DNA from: Posidoniimonas polymericola | GTDB taxonomy: Bacteria > Planctomycetota > Planctomycetia > Pirellulales > Lacipirellulaceae | Assembly: GCF_007859935.1 (NCBI RefSeq) | Contig: NZ_SJPO01000007.1 | Location: 186,001 to 250,000 of the forward strand | Direction of reading: 5' to 3' | Length of the DNA: 64,000 nucleotides | Part shown: one piece after another, positions 33,377 through 42,554 of the stretch | Layout: every line of letters begins with the position of its first letter | Numbering within the stretch: position 1 is the stretch's first letter | Notes under the pieces: generated by a model | Told to the model about the DNA's origin: nothing | Database searches by the model: none | The model's input: only the letters and a program-made list of their open reading frames with translations | Position numbers and translations under genes: made by a program

Positions 33377-34534
33377 CTAGGGGGTCTCGGGGGCGTCCCT
33401 GTCGGTTGTCGCTGATTTCAAACGTAGCTTCAGGAATCGCGGGTAGTAGTACGACTCATTGGAGAAGACCTGCAAGTCGTTTTTGGTGTTGGTGCAGTAG
33501 GTCATGGCCAGGCCATCGGTCTGCTGTTCTGGGTGGGCCTTGGCGGAGTAGACAAACGTCCCCTCGGCCCAATGCGTTTCTACCGGTGTGTGCACGACTC
33601 TAGGCGCGGACCAAGAGGAAGTCAGGGCGTCGGCGGTGCGTACGGCAATCTTCCCAAGCGGAAACCCAAGCGTCTGGACCTGCAAGAACTGTTTGAGCCT
33701 CGCAGCGTAGTGTACCGAGTATTCTTCCTGGGCTTCGGTGAAGAGGGTCGTGAGTCCGTCGTCGGAGGGCGCCGGCACAGACTGCCACTCGTGGGCGGTG
33801 GTGTTCCAGAAGCTGGGTGCGGTCAGGTCGCCCTCAAGCACGTCCTCTCGGTCCCACCGCAGCACGATGCCGCTGTGCTTAGGAGACCGATTCGTTCCGA
33901 AGGCGTAAACAAAGTGAGTGTCCTGCAGCACGCTGGCGGCCAGGTTGACGTCGCCGGTGCTGGCGAGCGGAGGCAAATCAAGGTCGCGCCATCGCCACGC
34001 CGTTGGAGGGGCCGTAGGGTTCTCGACAAGGCGGGCTTCCCATCCCTCGATGACGAACTTGGGCCACGCCTCTTGTGGGGCGGCGCGCATGAAGAACAGC
34101 AGCAGACGCCCGTCGACCATCGCGCCGTGGCCGGGCCACACCCACTTGCCTTCGGCCGCCGAGAAAAAGTCCCGCGGGGCTTCCTCTGCGGTTTGAAAGT
34201 ACGGCTGAAACGTGGCCGTGGTGGGGTCGTATCCGGTCTGGATGGCGACCGAGTTGCGCAGGAAGGTCGAGCCTGCGCGTCGCGGGCTGTCGGCCGCCGC
34301 GATGAACGTGTCGCCGAACAGCCAGAGCACGCGTCCCTCGCCCAGGTCGATCGAGGCTGCCCCGTCGGCTCCCCGCCAGCGCGGGTCCCGGTGAAAGAGG
34401 GCTTCGGCTTCGGGCCAACGGACACAATCGAATGCTGTTGTCGCTGCTGGCGGGGTGGCATTGGCGATCGGCGCCCCGAAGCGCAGGGCAGCAACCAGGA
34501 TTACGAAGAAGCGAACCTGACGGAGCCTATTCAT
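33377..34534 (-). CDS. Secreted DUF4185-type beta-propeller protein
   Basis: A 385-residue protein with an N-terminal signal peptide (about 1-26) and a beta-propeller core. The WLFGDTFIAA block near residue 70, SVAIQTGYDPTTATF and WPGHGAMVDGRLLLFF fit DUF4185-like five-bladed propellers related to GH43/GH32-type glycosidases. A catalytic set cannot be named with certainty. It overlaps the stop-start region of the esterase gene by 8 bases, so it is co-translated with it. Probable role: binding or cleavage of a glycan outside the cytoplasm. Confidence 0.6.
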   Translation of the reverse strand: MNRLRQVRFFVILVAALRFGAPIANATPPAATTAFDCVRWPEAEALFHRDPRWRGADGAASIDLGEGRVLWLFGDTFIAAADSPRRAGSTFLRNSVAIQTGYDPTTATFQPYFQTAEEAPRDFFSAAEGKWVWPGHGAMVDGRLLLFFMRAAPQEAWPKFVIEGWEARLVENPTAPPTAWRWRDLDLPPLASTGDVNLAASVLQDTHFVYAFGTNRSPKHSGIVLRWDREDVLEGDLTAPSFWNTTAHEWQSVPAPSDDGLTTLFTEAQEEYSVHYAARLKQFLQVQTLGFPLGKIAVRTADALTSSWSAPRVVHTPVETHWAEGTFVYSAKAHPEQQTDGLAMTYCTNTKNDLQVFSNESYYYPRFLKLRLKSATTDRDAPETP

Positions 34535-36197
34535 TTACGGCTCCTGTCCGAGGCTGCACCACGCTGTCGATATAATCACCTACCAGCTCCGCCCATGCTT
34601 CACCGTGGGCCTTGAGGCCGCGCGGGCTGAAGTGGATGCCGCGTCCGCCGAGATCGCGGTGGTCACCCTGCAGTTGATCGGTGTCGGGGCCTTCGTGGGC
34701 GATGCCTTCCCGCCAGAGACGTTCCTGGGCCTTCCTGATGTGGTCAAAGGCGGGGTGCTCGGCGTTGTGATACGAGGCTTGGGCGACCATCCAAGGGACT
34801 TCCCAGCCAGCCTGCAGTCGGCTGCAGCAGATCGTCTCTCGGAGCCGAGAAAAGTAGACTTCGCCAGGAGTCAGGTAGTCGCTTTCACCCTGATGCCAAA
34901 GCAACGCACGAAATCCCGCCGGGCCCAAAGCTCGCATTCGAGAGACCGTTCCGTCCAGCAGATCCCCGTGGGGTCGCCACTGGGCGACCGACGTGCCGCC
35001 GAACCCGGTGCTAGCGATGCCGACCGGCAGACCGGTGCGGGCCGAGAGGGCGTCGCCGAAGGCCGGCCAACAGCTACCTCCCTGGGTGCGATCCGCGACG
35101 CCCGGGAGTGGATCGTTGGCGAGTGACCAGGCTGTTCCATCAAACGCCGCGACCAGGCCGCTCTGCTGGGTGGTGCGGTGCTCGCCGCTGTTGGTGGAAT
35201 TCGACTGGCCGGCGACCACGAACACCTCGCCAACGCCAAACCGCGCCACGCTCGTAGTTGACGACTTGCCTTCGGGTCCGGAGGTGCGGAGATCCAGACG
35301 ATACCAACCCCCGCTAGGTAGGTGGCGGACTTCATTGAACCGTCCCTGCGAATCGAACGTGAGTGGGCTCCAGTCAGGCAGGGGGGCCGCAGAGCCCGCG
35401 CCGCCTGCGACTCGGAACTCGCAACCAGTCGTCCCCGCAGACACTTGGCCGCTGACGAGCACCGGGCCGCTGTTGGGGGAAGTGCGTTGAAACACCTGGA
35501 ATTCCTGGGGCGAAGCAATCCTCGCCCGCCCCTCGTGCGCCCGTTGGGCGGCGACGTAGAGTTCCGCTATCGCCTCGCGTTCCTTGTCGGTGACGCGGTC
35601 GATGTGCAAGCCGACGCCGCGTGATTCGCCCGCCTCAAGTTTCACCTCCACCACCTGGTGCGTCCCTTGCCACGGGCCCCAGACGCGGTCCGCGCCGACA
35701 ATCTCGAGCACGGCATCGGAACGGTAGCAGCGCACTTCGTCCCACGCTGCCTCGGTAGCCTGGCGGCTCCAATCGCCGTTGGGCCCCTGCAGCGCGTCGA
35801 ACTGCTCGGCGAGCACAATGAAGAAGACTAGCGGTGCTTCTGAGCGGTTGCACAACGCCAGCTCAATCCCATCGTCTGCGAAGTGGTACTCGACGCCCGC
35901 GCGGTCCGACCGGCAGGTGATTCGATTGCGTGCAGGCAGAACGGTGGACATCGCCAATGGGCCGTTCTGGTAAAAGTAGGCGCCATTCGACACCGAAACC
36001 GCTGCGTCAAGAAACTCCAAGCCGTCAATCGCTAGGCTGGTAAGACATCCATCCGAGGCGACCTGTGCCGTGTACCGATCGGCGTTCACCGACGCGGGCG
36101 TGGCATGCGGAGTGACTACGGTGTCGGCAGCAAGTCGGATACTGCACAGGCAGCCCACGACGAGCGGTAGGTGCAGAAGCAGACCTCTTGCAACCAT
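34527..36197 (-). CDS. Secreted SASA-family carbohydrate esterase
   Basis: A 556-residue protein. A signal peptide (about 1-24) leads into an N-terminal beta-rich region (about 30-310) and then a SASA (sialate O-acetylesterase-type, SGNH) domain. The catalytic Ser lies in FVVAGQSNSTNSG near residue 332, the oxyanion block is LLWHQGESDY near 430, and the Asp/His dyad is probably supplied by the region ending GIHFSPRG near 525. It should remove acetyl groups from a polysaccharide or its side chains. It is the first gene of the - strand operon that runs through to the symporter, behind the promoter region at 36296-36359. Confidence 0.82.
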   Translation of the reverse strand: MVARGLLLHLPLVVGCLCSIRLAADTVVTPHATPASVNADRYTAQVASDGCLTSLAIDGLEFLDAAVSVSNGAYFYQNGPLAMSTVLPARNRITCRSDRAGVEYHFADDGIELALCNRSEAPLVFFIVLAEQFDALQGPNGDWSRQATEAAWDEVRCYRSDAVLEIVGADRVWGPWQGTHQVVEVKLEAGESRGVGLHIDRVTDKEREAIAELYVAAQRAHEGRARIASPQEFQVFQRTSPNSGPVLVSGQVSAGTTGCEFRVAGGAGSAAPLPDWSPLTFDSQGRFNEVRHLPSGGWYRLDLRTSGPEGKSSTTSVARFGVGEVFVVAGQSNSTNSGEHRTTQQSGLVAAFDGTAWSLANDPLPGVADRTQGGSCWPAFGDALSARTGLPVGIASTGFGGTSVAQWRPHGDLLDGTVSRMRALGPAGFRALLWHQGESDYLTPGEVYFSRLRETICCSRLQAGWEVPWMVAQASYHNAEHPAFDHIRKAQERLWREGIAHEGPDTDQLQGDHRDLGGRGIHFSPRGLKAHGEAWAELVGDYIDSVVQPRTGAVNE

Positions 36198-36295
36198 GGA
36201 CTTGGCGCCCGAGCAGGCAGTCGATGAGAAGGGAGAGAGAAGAGTCGTTGCGATCGTTCGTCACTCGCGGCGTGGCTGATAGCACCGCCGCAAAG

Positions 36296-36359
36296 TTGTT
36301 GCAACAAATATGACGCTAACATATTTTTCTTGACACAACAACTTGTTTTCCGTTATTGT
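36296..36359. promoter_or_regulatory. Divergent promoter region with two palindromic operator-like sites
   Basis: An AT-rich stretch between the esterase (-) and DUF1559 (+) genes. TTGTTGCAACAA at 36296-36307 is a perfect 12-bp palindrome, and AACAA-C-TTGTT at 36337-36347 is a palindrome of related half-sites. A + strand promoter is plausible with TTGACA at 36330-36335 and TATTGT at 36354-36359 (18-base spacer), so the second palindrome lies in the spacer. A regulator bound here could control both gene sets. Confidence 0.6.
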
Positions 36360-36438
36360 TTTCTTCGTTGGCGAACTCGCCAGCGAGCGGCGCGTCCTCC
36401 CGCGCACCTTTTCCCAACGTCTTCTCCTCCACGACAAG

Positions 36439-36459
36439 GCCCCCAACCCAAATGGGGGC
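36439..36459 (+). promoter_or_regulatory. Hairpin in the DUF1559 leader
   Basis: GCCCCC (36439-36444) pairs with GGGGGC (36454-36459) around a 9-base loop, 12 bases before the ATG at 36472. The G-run that could act as a ribosome-binding site lies in the stem, so the hairpin may limit initiation. Confidence 0.4.
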
Positions 36460-36471
36460 TGACGGCCTATC

Positions 36472-37515
36472 ATGAGCTACCGTCGCCCGGTCGTACGCGG
36501 TTTCACACTGGTTGAATTGCTAGTGGTGATCGCAATTATCGGCGTCTTGATTGCGCTGCTGCTCCCAGCAGTTCAAGCCGCGCGTGAGAGCGCCCGCCGA
36601 TCTCAGTGTCTAAACCACCTCAAGCAGATCGGACTCGGGTACGCCAATCACCACGACACGCACAGCTTCTTCCCGTCCGGCGGTTGGGCCGCGCAGTGGG
36701 TAGGCGACGCCGACCGCGGGTTTGGCAAGAAGCAGCCGGGGGGCTGGGTCTACCACATCCTGCCATTCGTCGAAGAGCAGCAGGTGTGGGATCTCCCTAG
36801 CGACGGCGATCCCAGCGGCCTCTACCAGCCGGTGCAGCTCGCCGGCGCGAAGCAGATGCAAGAAACCGCCATTAGCATCTTCAACTGCCCGAGCCGCCGG
36901 CGGGCCACGGCGTACCCCTACGTGATCGGCTCAGGCTTTTTCGCGGTCCGTAACTCCGACGAACCCGAGGCTGTCGCCCGCACCGACTACGCGGCCAACA
37001 GCGGTGACGGCGAGATGGGCGAGTGGTTCTACGACGAGGGCACCGACCAGTATCAGACGTTCTCGTTCCCCAATAACTACGCTCGGGTGGACCGCGGGAT
37101 CTACGCGTTCCCTCCTCAGAAAGGCCAGTCCGGAGTCTCGTTTTTGGGGAGCGAAGTCAAGATCAGCCAAGTTATCGACGGTACGAGCAAGACTGTGGTG
37201 GCCTCGGAGAAGTTTCTGACCCCGCTCTACTACGAGACCGGCGAGGGCGGAGCCGACAACCACAGCATGTACCAGGGCTACGATCGGGACATCTATCGTT
37301 GGGCATTCAAAGACCCTCAGGGCGCGGGGGACATAGGTCCTCTGCAGGACAACACGACGGCCGACCTGTGGTTCAATTTTGGCGCCGCCCACCCCGCTGT
37401 GTTCAACGCGGCGTTTGCCGACGGGTCGGTCCGCTCGATCGCCTACAGCGTGGACGTCTTGATGTTCAGCCGGGCGTGCAGCCGGTTTGACGGCGAGGTC
37501 ATGGACCTCCAATGA
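36472..37515 (+). CDS. DUF1559 prepilin-like protein
   Basis: A 347-residue DUF1559 protein. A type IV prepilin-type N-terminus ([20 protein letters not shown], cleaved after Gly at about residue 10) forms one hydrophobic helix, followed by [20 protein letters not shown] and a large surface domain. The C-terminus carries the family [20 protein letters not shown] motif near residue 300. Planctomycetes encode dozens of these; they are thought to be surface pseudopilins, with no proven role. It overlaps the EF-hand lipoprotein gene by four bases. Confidence 0.93.
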   Translation: MSYRRPVVRGFTLVELLVVIAIIGVLIALLLPAVQAARESARRSQCLNHLKQIGLGYANHHDTHSFFPSGGWAAQWVGDADRGFGKKQPGGWVYHILPFVEEQQVWDLPSDGDPSGLYQPVQLAGAKQMQETAISIFNCPSRRRATAYPYVIGSGFFAVRNSDEPEAVARTDYAANSGDGEMGEWFYDEGTDQYQTFSFPNNYARVDRGIYAFPPQKGQSGVSFLGSEVKISQVIDGTSKTVVASEKFLTPLYYETGEGGADNHSMYQGYDRDIYRWAFKDPQGAGDIGPLQDNTTADLWFNFGAAHPAVFNAAFADGSVRSIAYSVDVLMFSRACSRFDGEVMDLQ

Positions 37516-38162
37516 GCTGGAACGCCCCACGCACTTGCCATCGCTTGCACCCCCTGTTAATGCTCGCTTCGTGCTGCTCGCTCGGCTGCGGCAGTGGGAG
37601 TCCGGCCATCCCGATCCCGAAGGTAAACCCTGGCGGCGCCGCGGCAGCGGCCATGGAGATGTACGACGCCGACGCCGACGGCGCGCTCTCCACCGAGGAG
37701 ATCGCGGCGTGCCCCGGGCTCGAAGCGGCGGCCGCCCTCTACGACTCAGACGGGGATGGCGTCATCACTGCCGCCGAGATCAAGACCCGGCTCGGAAAAT
37801 GGCGGGACGCAAAGATCGCGATCGTCTCGCTGTCGTGCAAGGTGACCCTCGACGGCCGGCCCCTGTCCGACGCCACGGTGACGCTCACGCCAGAGGGCTA
37901 CCTGGGCGACCAGATCAATACCGCGAGCGGCGTCACGGGACGGCGTGGCTCCGCAGTAGTCTCGATCCCTGCGGAGGTCATGCCCGCGGGATCCGAGGGG
38001 TTCCGCGGAGTGAACTACGGCACCTACCGGGTGGCGATCGAGCACCCGAGCGTGTCGATCCCGGAGAGGTACCAGCGAACCTCCGTGCTGGGTCTCGAGG
38101 TTGCGCCGGACTGCGGCGCGCCCTACGCGAGCTTTGAGTTGCGGTCGGAGTCGAAAGGCTGA
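37512..38162 (+). CDS. EF-hand lipoprotein paired with DUF1559
   Basis: A 216-residue predicted lipoprotein: a signal peptide with [12 protein letters not shown] at about residues 18-29 supplies a lipobox Cys. Two EF-hand-like calcium loops follow, [12 protein letters not shown] near residue 51 and [12 protein letters not shown] near 77. The rest (about 105-216) is a beta-sandwich resembling a carboxypeptidase-regulatory or transthyretin-like domain. It overlaps the DUF1559 gene by four bases (ATGA). DUF1559 genes in this phylum are often followed by such small Cys-lipoproteins; a second pair is at 46559-48119. Confidence 0.8.
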   Translation: MSWNAPRTCHRLHPLLMLASCCSLGCGSGSPAIPIPKVNPGGAAAAAMEMYDADADGALSTEEIAACPGLEAAAALYDSDGDGVITAAEIKTRLGKWRDAKIAIVSLSCKVTLDGRPLSDATVTLTPEGYLGDQINTASGVTGRRGSAVVSIPAEVMPAGSEGFRGVNYGTYRVAIEHPSVSIPERYQRTSVLGLEVAPDCGAPYASFELRSESKG

Positions 38163-38240
38163 GGAACGTCAGCAGTAAAGCAGAGATTGCGGGTGTGAGG
38201 CTCATCGTTGAATCTTTTCTACTCACCTGGAGACGCCTAC

Positions 38241-39074
38241 ATGCAAACCAACATTAACATGCCGGATGACAGCTGCGAGCGGCTCGGTCGACGGCTCGCC
38301 CGGTACGCGCTGATTGCAGGGGGCGTGGGCGCGGCGTCCGCTACCGACGCCTCGGCCGGAATAGTCGGGAACAGCGTTGTTACGCCGTTCGGCCTCAACG
38401 AGTCCGTGCAGATTGACCTCAACGGCGATGGCGAGATCGACTTCGAGATCGATCACGACCGCGCGCAGCTCAACGGCGCCGACATCGACTTCCTGCAGAT
38501 CGACAAGAACGACCAGGTCGGCCTGGCGTTGCCGGGCGTCGACTTCCCAGACGCGGGACCGGTCGGCATCAACGACGACCACGGCTACCTGACCGATATC
38601 TCCGGCAACTACCCAACAGCGCTCTCCGCGGGCGACACCATCGGGCTTGGGTCGAGCGGGCTGTTCGAGTTCCAGGAGTCTTCCAGCTACGTGGGCGGCG
38701 GAACGACAATCCGCGCCAACCGTCTGATCGACGAGGACGCCGGGCAGCTCGATGCCGATGCGGGCACGCTCACCACCCTGCCGGGCGGCGCAGCCGGGTG
38801 GACCGGTCTCAATGGCGACGTTGGCTACGTCGGGCTGGCAATCGACTTCAACGGGGGTTCTGACGCCCTTAGCTACGGCTGGGTGGGTGTGCGGATCACC
38901 AACGAGGCCGACGCCACGGGCGAGGTCGTTGGGTTCGCCTACAACGACGTCCCCGGCGAGCCGATACTGGCTGGCCAGGTCCCCGAGCCTAGCTCGCTGC
39001 TGATCGCAGGGGCGGCGGCTCTGGCATTGTTCGGGCGCCGCACGCTCGGCAGGACCCGCGGCCGGCGAGTCTAG
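38241..39074 (+). CDS. PEP-CTERM protein, first of two tandem paralogues
   Basis: A 277-residue secreted protein. An N-terminal export segment (about 18-45) leads to a domain with calcium-loop-like IDLNGDGEIDFEIDHD near residue 58. The C-terminus is the PEP-CTERM sorting signal VPEPSSLLIAGAAALALFG followed by a basic tail. GGAG at 38229-38232 lies 8 bases before the ATG. It is paralogous over most of its length with the next protein: both share FGLNESV/FGINESV, RLIDEDAGQLDA/RLIDEDMGQIDA and GWVGVRITNEADATG/GWIGVQITNEADATG. Function unknown; an exosortase-type enzyme would anchor it. Confidence 0.85.
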   Translation: MQTNINMPDDSCERLGRRLARYALIAGGVGAASATDASAGIVGNSVVTPFGLNESVQIDLNGDGEIDFEIDHDRAQLNGADIDFLQIDKNDQVGLALPGVDFPDAGPVGINDDHGYLTDISGNYPTALSAGDTIGLGSSGLFEFQESSSYVGGGTTIRANRLIDEDAGQLDADAGTLTTLPGGAAGWTGLNGDVGYVGLAIDFNGGSDALSYGWVGVRITNEADATGEVVGFAYNDVPGEPILAGQVPEPSSLLIAGAAALALFGRRTLGRTRGRRV

Positions 39075-39089
39075 TTTCGAATCTGCAGT

Positions 39090-39126
39090 TGGCGGTTGCG
39101 GGGTCGGCACGGCCCCGCGACCGCCA
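39090..39126 (+). terminator. Long hairpin between the two PEP-CTERM paralogues
   Basis: A 14-bp stem with one wobble pair (39090-39103 with 39113-39126) around a 9-base loop, 16 bases after the stop and without a T-run. It may separate or protect the transcripts of the two paralogues. Confidence 0.55.
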
Positions 39127-39180
39127 GCCGCTGCGCTTGAGTAAACGGCACCAACACCGACCCCATCAGGCAGGGCAACT

Positions 39181-40299
39181 ATGGCGCTCTCTTCACGCAA
39201 CACCGACGCGGGAAACAATCCGCTCGGCCGCAGGCTCGCGACCTACCTTTCAACCGTCGGGGCGGTGGGCCTTGCCGCCGGTCAGCGGGCAGACGGCGTG
39301 GTCATCGCCGACCTCACCGATCGGCCCTTCGGAATCAACGAGTCCGTTGACATCGATTTCGACGGTGACGGCAATGTCGAGTTCCAGTTGGATCACGACC
39401 GCGTCGAGCTAAACGGCGTTACGCTCGACTACCTGCAACTCGACAAGAACGACGTCAACGGCGCGCTGAGCGCCAATCCAGTCGCGTCCGAGCTGTCCCC
39501 CATCGACGCGTTCGCCACCTTCCCGGGAACCCCGCCCGACTACAGCGGGGACGACCTCTGGAACGCCGCCGACTACACCGTCTGGCGAGACAACCAGGGC
39601 CAGACCGGCGTGCCGGGTGACGGCAACCTCGATGGGCAGATCAACCAGGCCGACTATGACGTTTTCGTCAACAGCTACGGCAAGGCGCCCGCCGGCGGCA
39701 GCAAGGACCACGGCTACGTCAGCGACCAGCTGCTCTGCGGCCCGTTTGGCGGTGGGGGGTGCTACCCTTCGGCGCTCGAGGCGGGCTCCAGCATCGGCCC
39801 GGAGCTGGGCTACGAGTTCCAGGAGTCGGACAACGCATTTGGCAATGGCACCGTGCTGCGTACGAACCGACTCATTGATGAAGACATGGGGCAGATCGAC
39901 GCGTCGTTCGGTTCCAACCCAGAGACGATCTTCGACACGCCACAGTTCGCCGGGCTCGGCGGAGCCGAACGCTTCCTGGGCGTGCGGATCGACCTGAGCG
40001 ACGCGATTTACCCGGACAACCCGTTTCCCTCCATCAACGGACCCGACGACGTCGACGACCCAGCGAACTACGTCTACGGCTGGATCGGCGTGCAGATCAC
40101 CAACGAAGCCGACGCGACTGGGCTCGTTACCGGGTTTGCCTACGAGTCCGAGCCCGGGGTTGCGATCCAGGCAGGCGATGTCGGGGGCGGATTAGCCGTC
40201 GCGGCGCCGGAGCCGACTTCCATGCTGTTGGCCGCTCTCTGCCTGGTTGGCGTGGTTGGCATTCTGCTACGCAGAACCCGCCGAGCCATGCAGCCGTAG
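39181..40299 (+). CDS. PEP-CTERM protein with internal dockerin-like module, second paralogue
   Basis: A 372-residue secreted protein, paralogue of the preceding one. It has the same N-terminal and C-terminal halves but carries about 70 extra residues in the middle (about 105-175). That insert contains a dockerin-type pair: NAADYTVWRDN and then DGNLDGQINQADYDVFVNSYG near residues 147-167, with a calcium loop (the first loop is degenerate). The insert sits in the loop where the shorter paralogue reads LPGVDFPDAGPVG. The C-terminus is APEPTSMLLAALCLVGVVGI followed by arginines, a PEP-CTERM signal. Function unknown. Confidence 0.85.
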   Translation: MALSSRNTDAGNNPLGRRLATYLSTVGAVGLAAGQRADGVVIADLTDRPFGINESVDIDFDGDGNVEFQLDHDRVELNGVTLDYLQLDKNDVNGALSANPVASELSPIDAFATFPGTPPDYSGDDLWNAADYTVWRDNQGQTGVPGDGNLDGQINQADYDVFVNSYGKAPAGGSKDHGYVSDQLLCGPFGGGGCYPSALEAGSSIGPELGYEFQESDNAFGNGTVLRTNRLIDEDMGQIDASFGSNPETIFDTPQFAGLGGAERFLGVRIDLSDAIYPDNPFPSINGPDDVDDPANYVYGWIGVQITNEADATGLVTGFAYESEPGVAIQAGDVGGGLAVAAPEPTSMLLAALCLVGVVGILLRRTRRAMQP

Positions 40300-40347
40300 G
40301 CGGATTGCCGACCGATCCGCAGAAGACCTTGGGTAGCCGCCCTGCTT

Positions 40348-41262
40348 ATGTGTGCAAACTCGACAAGCATGAACAGCCAGCCAACTCGTCGCGAGCGTGA
40401 CGTGCGGCACCTCTTTGCGCTCGGATACCGCGATCCAGAGCAGGAGCGGAAGCAGGCGGTCGAGCAGCGCGAACGCCGGCGGACGGCTATGGCGGAGATT
40501 GAGCGGCGCGCCGCATCGGGCGAGATTACTCAGGCGAAGGAGGCCGCCGCCGCGCTCTTGCTGCAATCGCCGGACGACCTCGAGCTCAACTTGAGGGTAG
40601 CGAAGCTCTTTTACGCTCTAGGGGAGATGCGCCTTGCCTTGCCTTGCCTGGACACGCTAATGCACAGCGGGGTCGAGACTCCAAACGTGGTCCACCTGCG
40701 TGGCGCAGTCCTGCTTGGAATGCGGCAGCTGCCGATGGCTGCCGAGCAGCTGGAATACGCGAGGCATCTCGAGCCGTCGCGCCCCGAGCTGCACGCTCAG
40801 CTTGGCTGGGCGTACCTGCGGGTGGGGGCCGCCCAGCAGGCCGAGGAAGCCTTCAGACGCGAACTCGCCACAAATCCCCGCAGCTACTCCGCGCTGCACG
40901 GGATGGCAGCCGCGCTGTGCCGGCGGTCGGCATTCGAGCAGTCCGCGGAGCACGCCCTCGACGCGATCGAGCAGAGGCCGGGCGATTGGCGCACTCACTA
41001 CCGTTTGGGGGTTGCGCTGGTCCAACTCGGTCGAACCGACGACGCAGCCGGGGCGTTTCAAGCCGCAGTGAGGTTGGACCAGCGTTGCCTGGCGCCCCTG
41101 CGATGGCTAGCGGAATGCCTCGCAGAAGGCTCCCGCGGGCGGCAGGCCTGCCAGGACGAAACGCGGCGGCGCCTGGCGACTCGGCGGGCTCAGAGGATCC
41201 CCGGCGGCGGCGATCAGCGGGCCGACGGCCCGGCACGCTCGGCTCGACCCCATCAGCAGTGA
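40348..41262 (+). CDS. Tetratricopeptide-repeat protein
   Basis: A 304-residue soluble protein with a charged N-terminal helix (about 10-55) and five to six TPR units (about 55-265), including the AQLGWAYLRVGAAQQAEEAFRREL and HYRLGVALVQLGRTDDAAGAFQAAVRLD repeats. There is no signal peptide. A second ATG at 40369 could be the start. The Arg/Gln-rich tail after residue 270 is probably disordered. It lies between PEP-CTERM genes and the sugar regulator; its partner is unknown. Confidence 0.75.
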   Translation: MCANSTSMNSQPTRRERDVRHLFALGYRDPEQERKQAVEQRERRRTAMAEIERRAASGEITQAKEAAAALLLQSPDDLELNLRVAKLFYALGEMRLALPCLDTLMHSGVETPNVVHLRGAVLLGMRQLPMAAEQLEYARHLEPSRPELHAQLGWAYLRVGAAQQAEEAFRRELATNPRSYSALHGMAAALCRRSAFEQSAEHALDAIEQRPGDWRTHYRLGVALVQLGRTDDAAGAFQAAVRLDQRCLAPLRWLAECLAEGSRGRQACQDETRRRLATRRAQRIPGGGDQRADGPARSARPHQQ

Positions 41263-41405
41263 GCGATACGATCATCAACAGAACCGAAAACCCCGATCGA
41301 GTGCGCGGGATCGCTGCAAGCGGGCGTCGCCGCGTGGTGTTGGAGAGGCGTAACAACCGCAGTCGTGACGACCGCCTGCGCGGCGGCGAAGAAGGTCAGA
41401 AGGTA

Positions 41406-42554
41406 GTGGACAAGCGAAAGCCATTGCACCGCGTCGTGTTCGACGAAATCGCCGACGCGATCTCCCGCGGCGACTACGCGCCCGGTGACCGGCTGCCAAC
41501 CGAGGCGGGTTTGTCGAAGCAGTTTGCGGCGTCGCGGACCACGGTGGCCCGGGCCCTGAGGGACCTGGGGCATTCGGGGATGGTGGTCCGCAAGCAGGGG
41601 TCGGGCACGTTTGTCGCCGGCGGCGATGACGGCGCAACGACCATCCGAGCCTCGTCGATCGCGTACTGCCCATTGTTTGTCGGCTCGCTCTCGGAACTGC
41701 CCTACGTGGAAGGTGAGATTCACCACCACCTGGCCGATCTGGCCGCGGCGGACAACGTTCAGCTGGTGTTGCAGTGTCTCACGAGTCGGCTGCCCGATCG
41801 ACGGGAGGCGATGCTGCGGACCGCCGAAGAGCTCGCTTCGCGGCCGGTCCGAGGGGTGCTGTACTACGCCGCGGAAATGCCGGTGGACGAGGCGGCCGTG
41901 AACCAGGAGGTGGTGGATCTGCTGCGGGCCGCCGGCAAGGCGGTGGTGCTGGTCGACCGAGATATCGTCGCCTACCCAGACCGCAGCGACCTCATCCGGG
42001 TTGGTTTCGACAACCGACGCGCGGCGGCTATCGCGACTCGGCACCTGATCGAACGCGGCTGCCGCCGGATCGCGTTTGTTGGCATCCCTGAACGCTCGAC
42101 CGCTGTGCACGAGCGGTTGCTGGGCTACCGCGAGGGTCTTGGCTCTAACGGCCTCTCGATCGACGAGGACCTGGCGTTCTTCCCAGACCAGGTGGACGCG
42201 GGTTTTTGCCGCGGGTTGATCAATTCGCACAAGGTAGACGGCGTCTTGTGCAAGAGCGATCGGATGGCGGCCTCTGTGGCGCGGGGCCTCAGCGAGGCGG
42301 GCGTCCTCGTGGGCGACTCAGTGTTGCTGGCCGGTTTCGATGACGACCCGGTCGCCGCTCTGCTGCCGGTGCCGCTGACAACGACTCGGTTACCCGCGGA
42401 TCAGCTCGCGGCGGCCGCGTACGACGCGCTGCTGAAGCTGCTCGCCGGTGGCGACGCGTTCCCAAAGCAGGTGCTGATCGACACCCAGCTGGTTGTCCGC
42501 GAGTCGACCGCTGGTTCGTCCGATGGATTCAATAGGACTGGGCGGAGCCAATGA
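41406..42554 (+). CDS. GntR-type winged-helix regulator with LacI-type sugar-binding domain
   Basis: A 382-residue transcription factor. The N-terminus is a GntR winged helix: LHRVVFDEIADAISRGDYAPG, LPTEAGLSKQFAASRTTVARAL and MVVRKQGSGTFV. The C-terminal 290 residues are a periplasmic-binding-protein-like effector domain with RAAAIATRHLIERGCRRIAFVG and VLLAGFDDDPVA, as in AraR. The start is GTG at 41406 (VDKRKPLHRVV), chosen because the frame further upstream overlaps the TPR gene and lacks homology; AAGG lies upstream. It overlaps the kinase gene by four bases, so it probably controls its own operon in response to a sugar. Confidence 0.87.
   Translation: MDKRKPLHRVVFDEIADAISRGDYAPGDRLPTEAGLSKQFAASRTTVARALRDLGHSGMVVRKQGSGTFVAGGDDGATTIRASSIAYCPLFVGSLSELPYVEGEIHHHLADLAAADNVQLVLQCLTSRLPDRREAMLRTAEELASRPVRGVLYYAAEMPVDEAAVNQEVVDLLRAAGKAVVLVDRDIVAYPDRSDLIRVGFDNRRAAAIATRHLIERGCRRIAFVGIPERSTAVHERLLGYREGLGSNGLSIDEDLAFFPDQVDAGFCRGLINSHKVDGVLCKSDRMAASVARGLSEAGVLVGDSVLLAGFDDDPVAALLPVPLTTTRLPADQLAAAAYDALLKLLAGGDAFPKQVLIDTQLVVRESTAGSSDGFNRTGRSQ

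Noticed and set aside
40644-41405. Upstream in-frame extension of the GntR/LacI-type regulator
   Set aside because: It overlaps the TPR gene in another frame and is Arg/Ala/Gly-rich. The winged-helix domain begins right after the GTG at 41406.
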